DNA from: Geosiphon pyriformis
Taxonomy: Eukaryota; Glomeromycota; Glomeromycetes; Archaeosporales; Geosiphonaceae
Assembly: GCA_016748015.1 (NCBI GenBank)
Contig: JAAOMT010000664.1
Coordinates: 909,945-973,944 of the forward strand
Reading direction: 5' to 3'
Length of the DNA: 64,000 bases
Part shown: positions 1 through 13,068 of the stretch, one piece after another
Numbering within the stretch: position 1 is the first letter of the stretch
Layout: every line of letters begins with the position of its first letter
Made by a program: the position numbers and the translations under genes
Notes under the pieces: model-generated
What the model was told of the DNA's origin: nothing
Databases searched by the model: none
Seen by the model: only the letters and a program-made list of their open reading frames with translations

Positions 1-905
1 AACAAACTTAATATGTATTTTTTTAATATACCAAAATTCTGCTATTTTAAAAATTTTTTTGTAACAACAAAATTATTAACAAACATGACAATAGTATTAA
101 ACATTAAAATTCTAAACAATTTTTATTTTATATTATTAATATTTTTTATATTGAATTTTATTAATTCTTATTAACTTGTATATAAAAAGTTCTTAAAACT
201 GATTTCAAAAGACTATTAAAACCAATAATAACATAAATAAAATTGTAATTAGTATTAAAAAATTTATTTATATATGTAATTTTTTTGTTGGTCAGCATAT
301 TTACCAAATTAGATAAAATAAAAATAAAATCAATAGTTTTTTTAATGTTTTTAAAGTTTTTCTAAGTAAAAAACTTAGCAAATAAACTATTAATTAAAAA
401 ATTAACCAAATCTAAATCTATACATTTTTGAAACTGATATTATATCTAATACTATCTTTATTAAAGTTATTTTTTAAAATAACAAAAACACTTTTATTGT
501 ATATATAAACTATAAAAAAATTGGTTTAAATATTGTTTTAAAAATATATTTACATACAATCCTAATACAAAAATTGTTTATTTGTTTTGAACAGTAAATA
601 GATTATTAAAAACTTACCAAAAATTTTTAAAATTTTTAAAACATGCTTGGCTAAATATTTATTTACAATAAAAGCAATATTAATACTTAAATACTCAGAA
701 TTTAAACCAGAAGTAAACACTTTTACACCTAAAAACTTATTTGCTATCTAAAATTTAATACTCGAATAAAATTTAATTTTAATAATAATTAAAATATTAT
801 TTTTTAATTCATTATATTACTTAATAATATTATTCTGCTTAACAGAAATATTTATTTTTTTAATATTATATGTAGTTATCTTTTAAGTTAAGCTACTTAT
901 TAAGA

Positions 906-3580
906 GCAATTCAAACTAAAAAACTTTAATTTATCCAAAATAGTTTTAATTAAACCTTCTATAATTACTATATTAACTTTTAGACCACTAATTTTAGTGG
1001 TCAAAACTTTGAATTCACTAGAAAAAATATCTTAAAAGTTATTAAAAGTAATACTTAAAACAGAAATAATAAATAATAACTCATTAATAATTATTGTTAC
1101 TCATAAAAATTAAGAATTATAATAATAAGTAAAATAACCAATCATAAATAGACATAATAAAAAGGGAAAATTTAGGATTTTTTTTAGAGAATTGTAAGAT
1201 TTCAGAATTCTAAGATTTTTTTTAAAAAATTGCAAGATTTCAAAATTCCAAAATTCCTTTTAGGAAATTGCAAAATTCCAAGGAATTTTATATAACACAA
1301 ATTATGTATATATAGTGAAAATATTAAAAACAGAAAAGTATTCAAAATTTGATTCAGATAGAATAGTAGCTAGTAATAATTACTTATTCTTATCCCTTCC
1401 TTCAAAAAATAGTTTTTTATAACTTAAAATAGAAACTTATCAATATTAATAAAATATTTAATTATTATTAAATTTATATTATTATCACTTAATTAAAAAT
1501 ATTAATCACTTTCACTATTATCAATACTTTAATACTTAACTACATTAAACCAATAGTTCTTGATTATAGTTATTAATGAAATACTAATTTTTTGTTTTGT
1601 TTTTTTGTTGTTTATTAATTAATTAAAGAAATTAAGTCTGAATATTTGACATTAAGGATAGCTTAATAAAAAATCTGAAAATAAGAGTAGAAATTTAAAG
1701 ATAGCTACCAGAAGAACATAACTGTTTAAATACAGTAAACTGGTTATTATACTAAAAAAAAATTCATAAAAGAAACCATTAATTAAATTTCTGTTCATTA
1801 TACAAAAAATTCAACCAAAATCTTTAGAAATTACTAATATTCTTAGTTATTAAGCACCAAATTATAGGTTTGTTATTTGTTTTAACATCTTAAATAATTA
1901 TTTATAATACCATGTTTAATATTGAATTGGTATTTAAAATAGATGTTTTTATAATATAATTCAAAAATAATATAAAAAAAACTATTCAATTTGTAAAAAA
2001 TTTCAGTAATATAATTAAACAAAAGCTTTAAAATATGCTTAAAAATATTTAATTAGAAGACTATAGTCGAAATAACAAGAATTTTTTTAAAATTACCAAC
2101 TATTATATTTACTAAAAAGATATTAACAAATAACTTAAAATATATATATTTTAAATTATTACTTATTACAAAAGCTCATATTGCTTTATTAAATAAAACT
2201 AAATAAAATATAGAAATTTGTTTTTTAATATAAATAAAAGTAAAATACTTTTTATCTGACTTTGAAAAAAATTCTTTTTTAAATTTTAATTAAATAATGT
2301 AAAATTATTATTATAAACAGCTAAAATATAATCAAATTTTTTATATTTGGTATACTTAGGAAAAAATAAATTAGCCCAAATCAGATCAATATTCATAAAT
2401 ACAAAAATCAAATAAATAATAGCATTTTTGATTATGATAAACTCAAAACACATATATAAAAAACAAAATTATAAAAAATAGAGCATATTTTTTTATTATA
2501 AAACTGAATTAAACTTAAAAAATTATGAATAATTGTGCCTATTAGTAGAATATATAAGAGAACATAATAATAGTCCTTCAGATTTTATATATGTTTATTA
2601 GCATTAACTTTAATAATTTGTACTAAATTTTTTTTTAGTAAAATTAATTATTTGGCTGCAATCAGATTAATAACTTTAAAGCTCTTAAATTTAATCAAAA
2701 CTTTTTGCCAAAAACCAATAAACTGTATTTTAATAGAAATAATTTTGTCAAATTTAGACAGTATTAATTTAATTACTAATTTAGAAAAATTTATTAAAAT
2801 TTTTTTAATTATAATTTTCTAATCTGATTTAATGTTAATTTTTTTTTTATAATTAGCTATTTAATAGCTTTGAAACTAAATTTAAATATAAATAATGTTC
2901 TAATAACATCTTAAATTTGAGAGAATTAATGCTTTTCTAAAATAATTAATATTATAAAAAAGTTTTTTTATAAACTTGAGTTTATTATTCAGAATCTTGT
3001 TAAATATGATCAAAAAATTAATTTTTAACATATATAACTTTACTAAATCAAAGTTTTTTCTCTTTTTAATGTAAATATTTAAATGCAAAATAGAATTGAT
3101 TAAAAAAAATAAAGAAAAATTTATAGTATTACTGTTATTATTAAAACTAAAATTATATGATCCAAAAAAGAAAATTGCTATTTTGTTAAAGTTAAATTGC
3201 TTTGTTTTTGAAATATTGGTATAAAAATCCAAAAGCCTATTATTTTTACTCTTAATACTATAGTTAATATTATATATAACCAAGTCTTTTATTATATTAT
3301 TAAAAAAAATATTTATATTTTTAAACTGACTTATATTATATAAAAATAACTTGAATTCTAAATATGTTTTATTATTTAAGTACTTTATCTTAATAATTAA
3401 TATTTTAAATTTTTGTATTAGATTTCTATTTACTGAACTTAAAATAATATTTTTAGCTAATTTTTTTTTAGATATTATATTATTAATAGTGGTTGCCAAA
3501 GCAATCATAAAAAAGTTTGTGTTTTATAAAATAGTAAAAACAAAATAGCAAAGAAAAATAAAAATAAAAAGACTTTTTTA
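906..3580 (-). pseudogene. Decayed LINE ORF1 (interrupted by an LTR)
   Basis: Relic of the RNA-binding ORF1 protein of a LINE. The longest surviving frame, at 2,900-3,508, corresponds to the region before the RRM-like domain of the younger ORF1. Around 950-1,050 there is a counterpart of the extreme C-terminal coding part, also seen at 10,780-10,870 and 20,530-20,600. The expected ORF1/ORF2 junction near 900-906 reads CTTAATAAGTAG on the minus strand, so it carries ATA where the plus-strand LINE at 32,437 has ATG. The LTR at 1,095-1,909 lies inside. It is far too degraded to function. Confidence 0.6.
1095..1909 (-). repeat. Solo LTR, old copy (same family as 37,040-37,886)
   Basis: The plus strand begins with TGTTACTCAT and ends with ATAATA, the reverse complement of an LTR running from TATTA(T) to GAGTAACA. 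Read on the minus strand it is colinear with the repeat at 37,040-37,886. Shared parts include a left portion containing AAGCACCAA / GGTTTGTTATTT, a middle block rich in GGAATTC-like words, and a right portion ATGTCTA...GATTGG...ATGAGTAACA. The length (815 bp) is close to the other copy (847 bp). No clear target duplication survives. No internal retroelement genes are present, so it is a solo LTR. Confidence 0.72.
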
Positions 3581-3659
3581 TTAAATTAATTCTTTAAAAA
3601 TTTTTAAATATAAAAAAAAAAGTTTTTTTGGTTTTTTTATTTAAATTTTATTATTATTA

Positions 3660-5901
3660 TGTATTTAATAAATATGAGCCAATTATTATCTAAAAATAAG
3701 AAACAAACTAAATATTTTAAAGCTAAATACAGTTTATATGCTTTTTATATATTATTAACTATTTAAGCCAATTTAGGCTATATTATATTAATATTTTTTA
3801 AAAAAAAACTTATCTAAAAAAACATTTTTTGAGCAATTTCAAACAAAATAGCACTATTATTAACCAACTTAATCAGTTATTTAGCTGTTTTTAAAACATT
3901 AGTCTTAATATTAACAAATTTGTGTTTTCATAATAACATTAAATTAGAAAATATATTATTATTAATTATAGAAAAATTTATATAAAAACCAGTCATATTA
4001 ATGTTTTTATAGTTACATTTAGTTTTCAAAGCAACTAGCTTTTGTTTTAGCTTATTAACAATCTTGTTAAAAATACTTATATACATTAAAATCTAATTGA
4101 TCTTAAAACTAAGTATATTACTCAAAACCAAATTTTTATTAACAAATTGTTTAAATACAACAACCAAAAAACCAATTGGCTTAATAATAAATTTAACCAA
4201 GCAGAAAACTTAACCAAATTAAACTTCAAAGAGATTAATCAAGAGAAAATTACAAACATTAACTATTATATTAGCAAAAAAAGCAAAACTAATTGAAATA
4301 CTAAAAACCAAAAAAACACAAAAATAACAGTCTTAACATAAAACTTAATGCCAATAAAATAAAACACAAAAGTTTTGAGAATCTTAAAAAAAAAAAGTAA
4401 AAACACTTTATAATCAACAGCCAAATAATTTAAGTCTTGTCATTTAAAACAACATTAGCATCCAGAAGTTTTTTATTAAATACAATATTTTTTTAAGGTA
4501 TTAGTTTTAATAATAACAGAATTCAAATTATTTTATAAGCCAAATATAACTAGAACAAACTAAAAACAATAACCAAAATTAGATAAGTAAAAAATAAAAC
4601 AGATTTAACTACCAACTTAAAAAATCATATTACTAATTTTAAAGACAGTACAGCCAGAAAAAAAGTTGACTAACTTGATCTTAAACTTATAACAAAACAT
4701 AATAGTTTTATTTTGATTTATTAAAAAAAAATTTTAATGCTATTTTTATTTAATAAAACTAATTAATGATTTAAGACAAATATAACAATATTTAAATTCT
4801 TAAAGTAAACAACTATATATTGCCAAATATCAGCAGATTTTAATACAACATAAGTGATTTTCTTAAACACACCAAATACTATTTTAATGTTAACAACAAA
4901 CATATCCAAAGGCATATTATACAATATAACAATAGCAGAAAAAAAGCCAACTTCAGAAACCACCAGAAATTTGGCAATCTTAAAAATAGTCAAATAAACA
5001 AAACTCTTAGGCTCAATTAGAAATACAGTTTTTAAAGATTGTTTAAAAGCAAAATTCACACCAAAAAATTTTATATTGTTTTTTACAACTAATTTTACAC
5101 CCAAAAAACTATACACAAATTAAAAAATAATCTTAATATAAGCCAATTTGATTTTGAAAATAGCATTAGAATAGAAGCCATTTATTTAGCAAATTTTTAA
5201 CAATCAATTAAAATTTTTCAAGCATCATTAATAGCAATACCAAAGACCAAAAAAAAAGATTCAGTTTTTATTTGATCAGTTCAGTTTTTAAAAACAAGTA
5301 ATCTAATAAAAAAATTTTGATTTGCTTTTAAAATCGACAAAAATCTGCTAAAAAACATCATATTTAACAATATAGTTAGTAGTTAATTTTGGTTTATCTT
5401 AGATAATATATTACATAATACAATAAAGATTTCATTTAAAATTACAAAAGAGTTTAATGTAACAATAACAAAAGCAAGCAACTGTTTCTGCTTTTTAGAA
5501 TTTTTGGCTTTTTTGGCCATTTTTAAAAAAGTGGTGTTAATAACTTTAAATATAGTAGCAATAGTTAAAAAGACCAACTTGTTAATTGGTCTACTATTAA
5601 AAACTTTTAAGCTCTTAATAGAAATAAAGACAATATTAAAACTAACTCAAATGAGTTTTTTGAAAAAAATTTTAACTAGTAAAAAACCAGTTAAAAATAA
5701 AAAAAATGTTTCAAAAATTATTAAAAACAGTTTTTTACTATTATTACTTAGAAAAAAACTTCTAAAATATTCTGTTTAGCTGTTTTTACAATAGAAAAAC
5801 TTTTTTAGTTAAAACTTTATTAAATATTTTAAAAAAAATATTAGATATAGCTTTTTTATTTTTTGTTTTAATTGTAGTTATAAAATTAAGAAGACAAAAA
5901 G
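3660..5901 (-). mobile_element. Old copy of the ORF1-only 'half-LINE'
   Basis: A minus-strand relic colinear from end to end with the much fresher element at 13,052-15,338. Its 5' end (near 5,901, minus strand CTTTTTGTCTTCTTAATTTT) matches the start of that element (CTCTTTGTCTCCTTAATTTT). Its body carries the same ORF1 (frames at 5,383-5,577 and 4,763-5,116), and its 3' end at about 3,660-3,760 is the shared LINE 3' UTR followed by an (ATA)n tail. The flanks carry an imperfect repeat, ATTTAAATAA(T)AAAAAAC, at both ends, as expected for an eroded target duplication. It contains no reverse transcriptase and is about 2.24 kb against 2.29 kb for the young copy. Confidence 0.7.
3770..5895 (-). pseudogene. 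Decayed half-LINE ORF1
   Basis: Relic of an ORF1-type RNA-binding protein. The frame at 4,763-5,116 aligns residue by residue with the RRM-like segment of the young copy near 13,870-14,210; the series ending in IWQY(V/I)VVYF is shared. The stretch at 5,383-5,780 is the N-terminal part: on the opposite strand it mirrors the antisense frame of 13,048-13,572, which is how the orientation was fixed. Stops and AT-conversion are frequent. The zinc-knuckle half (about 3,770-4,740) is barely recognisable. Confidence 0.6.
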
Positions 5902-6059
5902 TTTTTTATTATTTAAATTATTATTTTTTATTACTATTTAATAAATAAAGTTCAATTGCTATATAGTATATAGAATCAAATTAAGTGATTTAAACTAAAT
6001 ATGACTCATACTTTTACTATATATAATCAGTCATTCAAACCAGACAAAGTTATATTAAA

Positions 6060-9000
6060 TACTTATATTAACACATGTATTATTACTCAAATTAGAAAAA
6101 AAAGAGCATAGTCTGTGTTTACTAAAGCTAACTGCAAAAGATTTAATAATATTAAACAATTAAATCATTTTATTTGACAATACAAATACTATATTACAAA
6201 ACAAACCTATTATTAAACTATTATTCCTAACCAATTTACTCTTTTTTATATTTATTTTATATTTGGATTTTATAAACCATATCTTAAACTAGTACAATTC
6301 TACTAGTTGTCTTATATATATAACAATAGTAAAAACAGTCTTTTTTCTTTTATTAAAAACTATAAACACATTTATATATTAGTTTTTTAGTACAAATTTC
6401 TTGCAAACCATTGCATTTAAGCTCACATTTAAAAAAAGTCTGTAAAACAGTAAAAAAACAAATTATAAATATTTATAAATAAAACTTACTATTTAAAAGT
6501 ATTTACTAAAATCTCTTTTTAAATATTATTATTTTTAGCATAAGTAAAGATATGGTTTAGCAGTTTTACCTTATTATACAGTAAACACAATACATCTAAA
6601 TATATTTTGTTATATAATCTTTTTTTAACCATCATTGGCAGTTATTTATGCACAGTTTTTATTAAGTATATGTACAAATTAATAAATTTCTTACTAATAA
6701 ACTCAAAAAACATATATAAGTCTAGATGCTATATTTTAATAGTAAGCAACCAATCTATTTTTTTAATCAATACATTTAAAATTACAGTATAATTAAGACC
6801 AGTTTCTTAGTAAACATAACAAATAGACTTATACAAATTGTAAACAAAATAACAAGTATTATTAAATATTACTGTGTTTTCAGCTATTATAAAATGTTTA
6901 CATACCTTAATTAGCAAATAAAAAAAAGAGTTAGTGACCTTGTCTATTATTATATTAGTTTTAATATTGTCTGGTATTTTTAAATAACTTTTAATCTTTA
7001 CCTAATTAAAAAAATTTTATTCTTAATTAGATTAGCAATATGCTTTTTTTCTATTTAGTATTAATTACAAAAGTCTAGCACAACAAAAAAACTCTCAGAC
7101 ACATATATATTAATAGCAGCTTGGCTATTCAGATACAAAATTACCACACAAAAATATAAAACACATTTTAAAAATAGAGCAACAATCTGTAATTCAGCCA
7201 TTGTGAAAAACAAAAATTTATGTACTTCAATATTAATACTCATATCAAAAGCTGAAAAATAAGCAGTTGTTTTGTTAACAACCTTAGCAAAACCTATATT
7301 TTTTAAAAACTCATTTATGTAAATCTTAATAATATTAAACCAAATCTTATATAAATATTTTTACATATCAAAAAACTTTTTAGAATTCAAAACATCCAAG
7401 TCAGATAACTTATCAATACTGGTAATTTCAATTATTAAGAAAATTTTGTCAAGCAAAACTTAAATGCCAGTTTAAATTAGTAAAATATAAAGTCTCTAAG
7501 ATTCAATTTTTTTTATTAATAAAATAGTTTTTAATCTATTATATTGTTTTTTTTGTCTAAAATTTGTTATTAAACACAATCTTAAATTGGTTTAAAAAAT
7601 AAACAGAACTATAATACAAGAACTTTTCTAAAATGTTTAACATTAAAACTTATTAGAACTATAAAATACATTAGACAAATTATTTATTAAGAATAAATTA
7701 TTGTTTAAAAAAAATTTATTACTTTAGTCAAAAAATTGTTTATTAAACTAATGTGCAATTTGACAAAAAATTGCAAAAGCTTTAAAAAAGCTTACACCAG
7801 AATTTGCAAATCCAAAAATCTGTAATTAAACAAATATCCAAGAATATCCAAAGTATTAAAAAAGATAATTAATAAAGCCAGTTTCTTTTTAGACTGTATT
7901 TACTTAAAAAACTTTAAGCCATATAAAAAAAAATGATGTAAAGCTTTATTAAAAAAGTCTTGAAACAAATTGGTTTTAGTTTTAAGATTTTTTCTGATTA
8001 TCATATTCTACTTATAATATATATTTGATAAGACAAAACTAAACTGTAACTGATAATTAACTATAGATTACAAGACAATTAACATTAATAAAAAACTGCT
8101 TATCTGTAATTACTTTTCTTAACACCATATTAAAAAAGAATTTAATATCAGAATAAGTCTAAGTTATACTAGGCTTAAAAAAATTCTTAGTCAATAAAAA
8201 AATTTTCAAGTATTTATATAATTCATTTTTTTTAACAATTGAAATTAGTAAGCCACTAATTATTAATAAAACAGTTTTAACACTTTAGTTAATAAAAATA
8301 ACCACTATTTTTTCATTATTAATTGAAATATTATTAATATTAAAGAACTTATTAGCAATATTTAAAATGTATTATGTAAAAATTTGGTTACTTTTAATCC
8401 AAATTGTGTTATCAACAAAGACACCTGTAGCAAAAAATAATGTTTTTTCTCTATTATTCTTTATTTTGCCAGTTTTAACTATAAACTTAGTATTAATTTA
8501 GTACTTATACAAATGTTTATATTTCTTGACTTTACACAAAAAAAAATTGTAGAAAATTTTCAAAAAAACAAAAGAAAAAACTTCATTCTTGTTCAACTTA
8601 TTATGTACTTTGTAATTATTTGAAAGCCCAAAATCAGTTATTACTTTATTAATTCTGTTTTTATATATGTTGTCAAAAAACTCAATAGATTGACTACATA
8701 TTTTAATGTATTGCAAGCTAGTTTTTAGATGATATTATTTTACTTAATTATAAGTTTTGTACATATTTTGCAAAACTAACTAAAGCTTTTTATTTTTTTC
8801 CAGAGTATTTTTAATAACTGACTCAATAGCAAAAATAAAAGACTAAATTGAAATACTCTTTAATACTGAAAAGTTATTATTGCAAAGAACACTAAATCTA
8901 CTATATACAAAAAAATCTGATTAGAGAAAATTTTAGACAAAATTTTCTTAACTGTCTTAATTAATATAATAAATTAAGTATTTATTAAAATGCCATTTCA

Positions 9001-10734
9001 TTTATAAAGCTTGGGAATTATTGAAATCCACACTCTCTATTAAAAAACTAGAATATTATTTAAAGACAAACAAGAATTCAACAAACCTAAAAGACATTTC
9101 ATAACACTTTTATTACAATGCTTTTAAAGTTTATTTGAAATTCTAAACAACTTAGCAGCTTTGTTATTAGACAAAACTGTTAAATACCAAAACCAATTTT
9201 TTTATGTTAATCTTTTTTATTATACTAAAAAAGACACTATTATTTATGTAGTTTAAAAGCATATATTGGCAAAACCAAATATTAGGCATTTTTGAAAACA
9301 CAAACTGCTTTTTTGGCTATTTTTTCATAATTTTATTGATCTTAAGTTTTATCTTATTAAGTTTTATAACCAATTTTTTTTCAACCACCAAATAATCTAA
9401 AACAATTTTGCAAAAAAGCTGTTTTAAAATACTTTTTATCATTTGTTTTTTGTTAAAGCAAAAATTCTCCATATATTATTCAATTGTTTTCTTAATAACT
9501 GTATTTTTAGATATCTTTAACTTATAATACTTAGACTTTTAATATCTTTTCTTGACTATTAATAAATATTTAATACTGTTAATTAATCTTATATTATTTT
9601 GAATTATATTAACAACTTTGGAAACCTTAGTACTATTAATAATTATTCAAGTTTTGACAAGATATTTAAATTCCAAAAAAATTTTAGAGTTTATCTTTTT
9701 TACAATTTTAGCAATAAACAGTTTTAATTTAAAGAATTTTAACAATTGCTTATTTTTTAAGCAATTATATTTACTATATCAATATTTAAAGAACATTATA
9801 TTAGCAAAATTACTCTTAACACTTTCTATATTATATTTAAATTACCACAAATCTCTGTTTTCTCAAATACACTTAATACTGCCAACAATTTAGTAAAAAA
9901 ACACTTTTTAAAGTACACTTATTTGGTCTTATTTGTATCTTTTATCTTGAATTTTCAGTGATTTTTGTTAGCTTGTTTGCATATGCTATTCAACTGTATA
10001 TCTAAAAAACTATTTAAACCAACTAAAACCAAAACTGTCTTGTAATTTGTATCAAAAAATTCAAATACAAAGTTGACTCTATAACTTATAACTATAATTA
10101 ACAAACTTTTACTAATAAAAATATAATTTATAATCTTTTTAACTTTTCTAAAATTGCTTTAAATAGAAATTTTAACTAATAAATATTTACTAAATAAATT
10201 AATCAATCTTAAATCCAAACAAAACTTGAAACTTGTACTTTTCTTAGACTTATTTTTATTAAAATCTTTACCTAAAGTCACAAAAATACTGAAACTAACT
10301 GCTTTAACAATAAAAAAGTTGATTTTTAACACTTGACCAAACCTAACTTCAACAAAAACATCAGTATACAAACTTAAAATTGTAATTAATAGTTTACTTT
10401 TAAACAAAAACTATACTAAAATAACTTAACCAAAAATTTTTTTTACTTTTAAAATATGTAAAACAGAAAATTATTTATGATAATAATTATCTTAGCACCA
10501 AAAAAACTTTTATCTAGATCAAATGTAAAAATTTTTATCTTATTAAACTTACTCATAATCCATAATCTAATACTAGATCTCAATTTTATTTTTATGATAA
10601 TCAAAATTATATTATTTAAATTTACATATCAACAAATAATATTTTTTTGCTTAATAAAAACATTGATGTTTCAAACATTATATATAGCAAAATTTTAAAC
10701 CAAATTATTTATTAAGATAAAAAAATTGCCAAAA
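6060..10734 (-). pseudogene. Decayed LINE ORF2 (endonuclease-RT-RNase H)
   Basis: Relic of the LINE polyprotein. The frame at 10,159-10,407 keeps the endonuclease segment around the GDxNE position, here GKDFNKN. 8,498-8,716 keeps the RT block ending in an IFYDPLL-like string, here IFYNFFL. The RT catalytic box at about 8,408-8,419 reads FVDN instead of FVDD, with the second Asp codon changed to AAC. 7,061-7,243 keeps the RNase H block around the conserved Glu (MAELQIVAL). All pieces lie in the correct order for one ORF2 on the minus strand. Stops are numerous. Confidence 0.72.
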
Positions 10735-12575
10735 AATCTAAGCTAGCATATAATTAATTTAATTTTATCAGAACTGAACCAACAGAAGTTTTAAAAGCCA
10801 CCAACTTTAATTTTAAACTGCTTACTTTGGTGGTTAAAACTTTAAAGCTACTTAAATTCAATATTGAAATTTTAAAAAACACTAGTATAAAAAAGAAAAC
10901 AATATAAATAAATTATTCAAAACCATGTTTAAATCCAAATTCAAATCAGAATTTGGCAAATCTGCTAAAATATTATAAGAAAAAAAAGAAGTTATTAAGA
11001 CTAATTCCATATTACTTAGTCTGTACATAATACTAGATACTTAATTAATTAACAGTTTTAAGAAATGTTTTAAGAAAATTAAGCAAGTATATATAAAGAA
11101 ATTATTTAATAGAGCAAAAAATTTTTTTTACCAAAACATAAAACACCAAAGAAAGAAAACCTGAAACCAAGACCAAAATATATATTATCAAAAACAAAAA
11201 TCACCAAAACTACTTAAACCCATAATTTGTTATTTAAAATAGCAAAATGAGAGATAAAAATATTTTACTTGGTATATAATTTAGTTAATTGAAGACAATT
11301 TTTATCTAAAACAAACTTCTTAAATACTTTTAATAATGGAAAAATAAAGATATTAGAGATATTACACTTTAAAGCAAAATATTTAAAGTGTCTATATTTT
11401 TTATATTAAACCAAATTCTACTTAATTCAAGAGAGTTTTATATTATCCAAAATTGGCTTTATATAAAATGTAAATTTTAGATTATTTTTTGTCTTGAAAC
11501 CAATTACAAAACAGCAAATTCTATTGCCAGTTTCAAATAACTAATTAATAATGCAAATTTTTTTACTAGTTTTTTCTAATAAAATGTCTAAATTATAAGT
11601 TATTGTTCTTATAAGCAAAATAAATAAAAGCACTTTAAAACAATTTTTAGACATTTAAACATTGTGATTTTTTATAGTTTTTACTATATATACTGAATTT
11701 TTTTAATTAAAAATAATTATTTTGCTGCCAACTAATCTACTTAAGCCAATTTAGCAAATTCTACTACAGTTTTTTATTACAGCCCAATTAATTATAATTA
11801 AATTAATACAATTTGATTAAATTTAAATACTACATTAATAATTATTTCTTTTGATATGTTTATAAGAATCTTTTTGATTACTACAATCTAATCTAAATAC
11901 ATTTTTTGTTTTTTAAGATTGTGGTTTACAATAATGCTTTTTTTTCAGATCAATAATATGGTTTTTTTTATGTTTTTTTTAATATAAATATTAATCTAAT
12001 AATATTTTCAAATTTTAAGAAAGTAATAGCTTTTCAAAACCATTAATAATTAAAAATTTTTTTTAATAATTTGAATTTTTATTATTACTAATTTGCCATC
12101 TATTGTTAAGAGATTAATGTTTAATATAAAAAATTTTTTAATGACTATTTTTACTTAAATTTTTTTTATCTTAAGATCTATCCATTTTTTGTCCAAAGAG
12201 ATATTAAGAGAAAAAAAAAATTCTATATATTTTATCTATATTATAGTTAATTATTTTAATTAAAAAACCATATTTTAATTCAATATTTATCTTCTTAGCT
12301 TTAGAAATTATTGTTATTAAACTAAAAAAAAGCTATTATCAATACTTACTAAAATATTATTACTTTTATTATTACTTAATTTACTATCTATATTTGAATA
12401 TATACCACTTTTAGAGCCAAAGTTGACCAAAAACATATTTTTATTATTATTAAAATACTTGATATTATTTACAAAAACTTTTTTTTTGGAAAAAAAACCT
12501 TTAACAGATCCATAAAAAGCTTCTTTAAACATCTTTTTTTAGACATATTATCACTAAAAATAGCTACCAAATTTA
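10735..12575 (-). pseudogene. Decayed LINE ORF1
   Basis: Relic of ORF1. The frame at 12,317-12,532 matches the N-terminus of ORF1 of the plus-strand LINE at 30,627 (shared GxYSxIDS and DNSFF-like strings). A conserved start-like ATG followed by Ser-Lys-Lys-Lys occurs near 12,550 on the minus strand. 11,460-11,560 preserves the region before the zinc knuckle. The ORF1/ORF2 junction near 10,735 reads CTTAATAAATAATTTGG, again with ATA in place of the ORF2 ATG. Non-functional. Confidence 0.65.
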
Positions 12576-13040
12576 TCACAAAAAAATTATTTGCTTAAGA
12601 ATAATAAAAATAAAACTACAAAAAAAAACAAAAAAACTTTTTTTCAAAAAACTACTCTTTAAAAAATTTTAAATATAAAAGAGAAAGAAGTTTTTTTTTT
12701 ATTTAAATTAAGTAATAAAAATAATAATAAATAATTAAAAAGTTAATACAAAAAGATATAAATATTAAAAAACATTTTTTACATGTATTTTTAATTTTTT
12801 AAACAAGCTTAATAGTTATGTTTATTGTTAAAATATTTTTAAAAATAAAAAAAAAATTTTATGTTTTGTTTAATTTTTATTAATATTTATTTACTTAATA
12901 AATTTTTAAATAATTTTAACATATTTAATTACAATTTTACAAAATTTTAAACTTTTATTTTAATTTTATTTGTTATTTAAAAATTAAAATTGGGTTTTAA
13001 ATTTTTGTTTAAACTAAATAATAATAAAAATTATATTTTT

Positions 13041-13051
13041 ATTAACATTAA
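13041..13051 (+). repeat. 11-bp target-site duplication, left copy
   Basis: ATTAACATTAA sits immediately before the half-LINE and is repeated exactly at 15,339-15,349, directly after the A-rich tail. An exact 11-bp direct repeat abutting both ends is the signature of target-primed reverse transcription. The surrounding DNA is AT-rich, but an exact match of this length at exactly the two termini is unlikely by chance. Confidence 0.85.
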
Positions 13052-13068
13052 CTCTTTGTCTCCTTAAT

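Larger units (their letters stand above)
1..3645 (-). mobile_element. Very old, AT-converted LINE copy, cut by the window edge
   Basis: A non-LTR retrotransposon relic reads on the minus strand. Its 5' end is near 3,640, where an AT-rich leader resembles the leaders of the LINEs at 12,705 and 30,474. ORF1-like sequence follows down to about 906, and what should be the start of ORF2 runs off the window at 1. The best remaining frame (2,900-3,508) aligns by eye, with most G/C bases changed to A/T, to the middle of ORF1 of the recent LINE at 15,638-22,520. A solo LTR (1,095-1,909) is inserted in the ORF1 part. Nothing here can encode a working protein. The assignment rests on colinear residue patterns, not on a computed alignment. 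Confidence 0.7.
5937..12705 (-). mobile_element. Old full-length LINE, AT-converted
   Basis: A full-length but dead LINE on the minus strand, about 6.8 kb. The 3' UTR lies at 5,937-6,060 and is colinear with 15,650-15,772. ORF2 remains span about 6,060-10,734, ORF1 remains 10,735-12,575, and the leader with CTTCTTTCTCTTTTA near 12,700 matches the leader of the LINE at 30,474. No foreign insertion is obvious, and the length equals that of the young minus-strand LINE. Nearly every difference from the young copy that I checked by eye is a G/C to A/T change. Confidence 0.78.
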
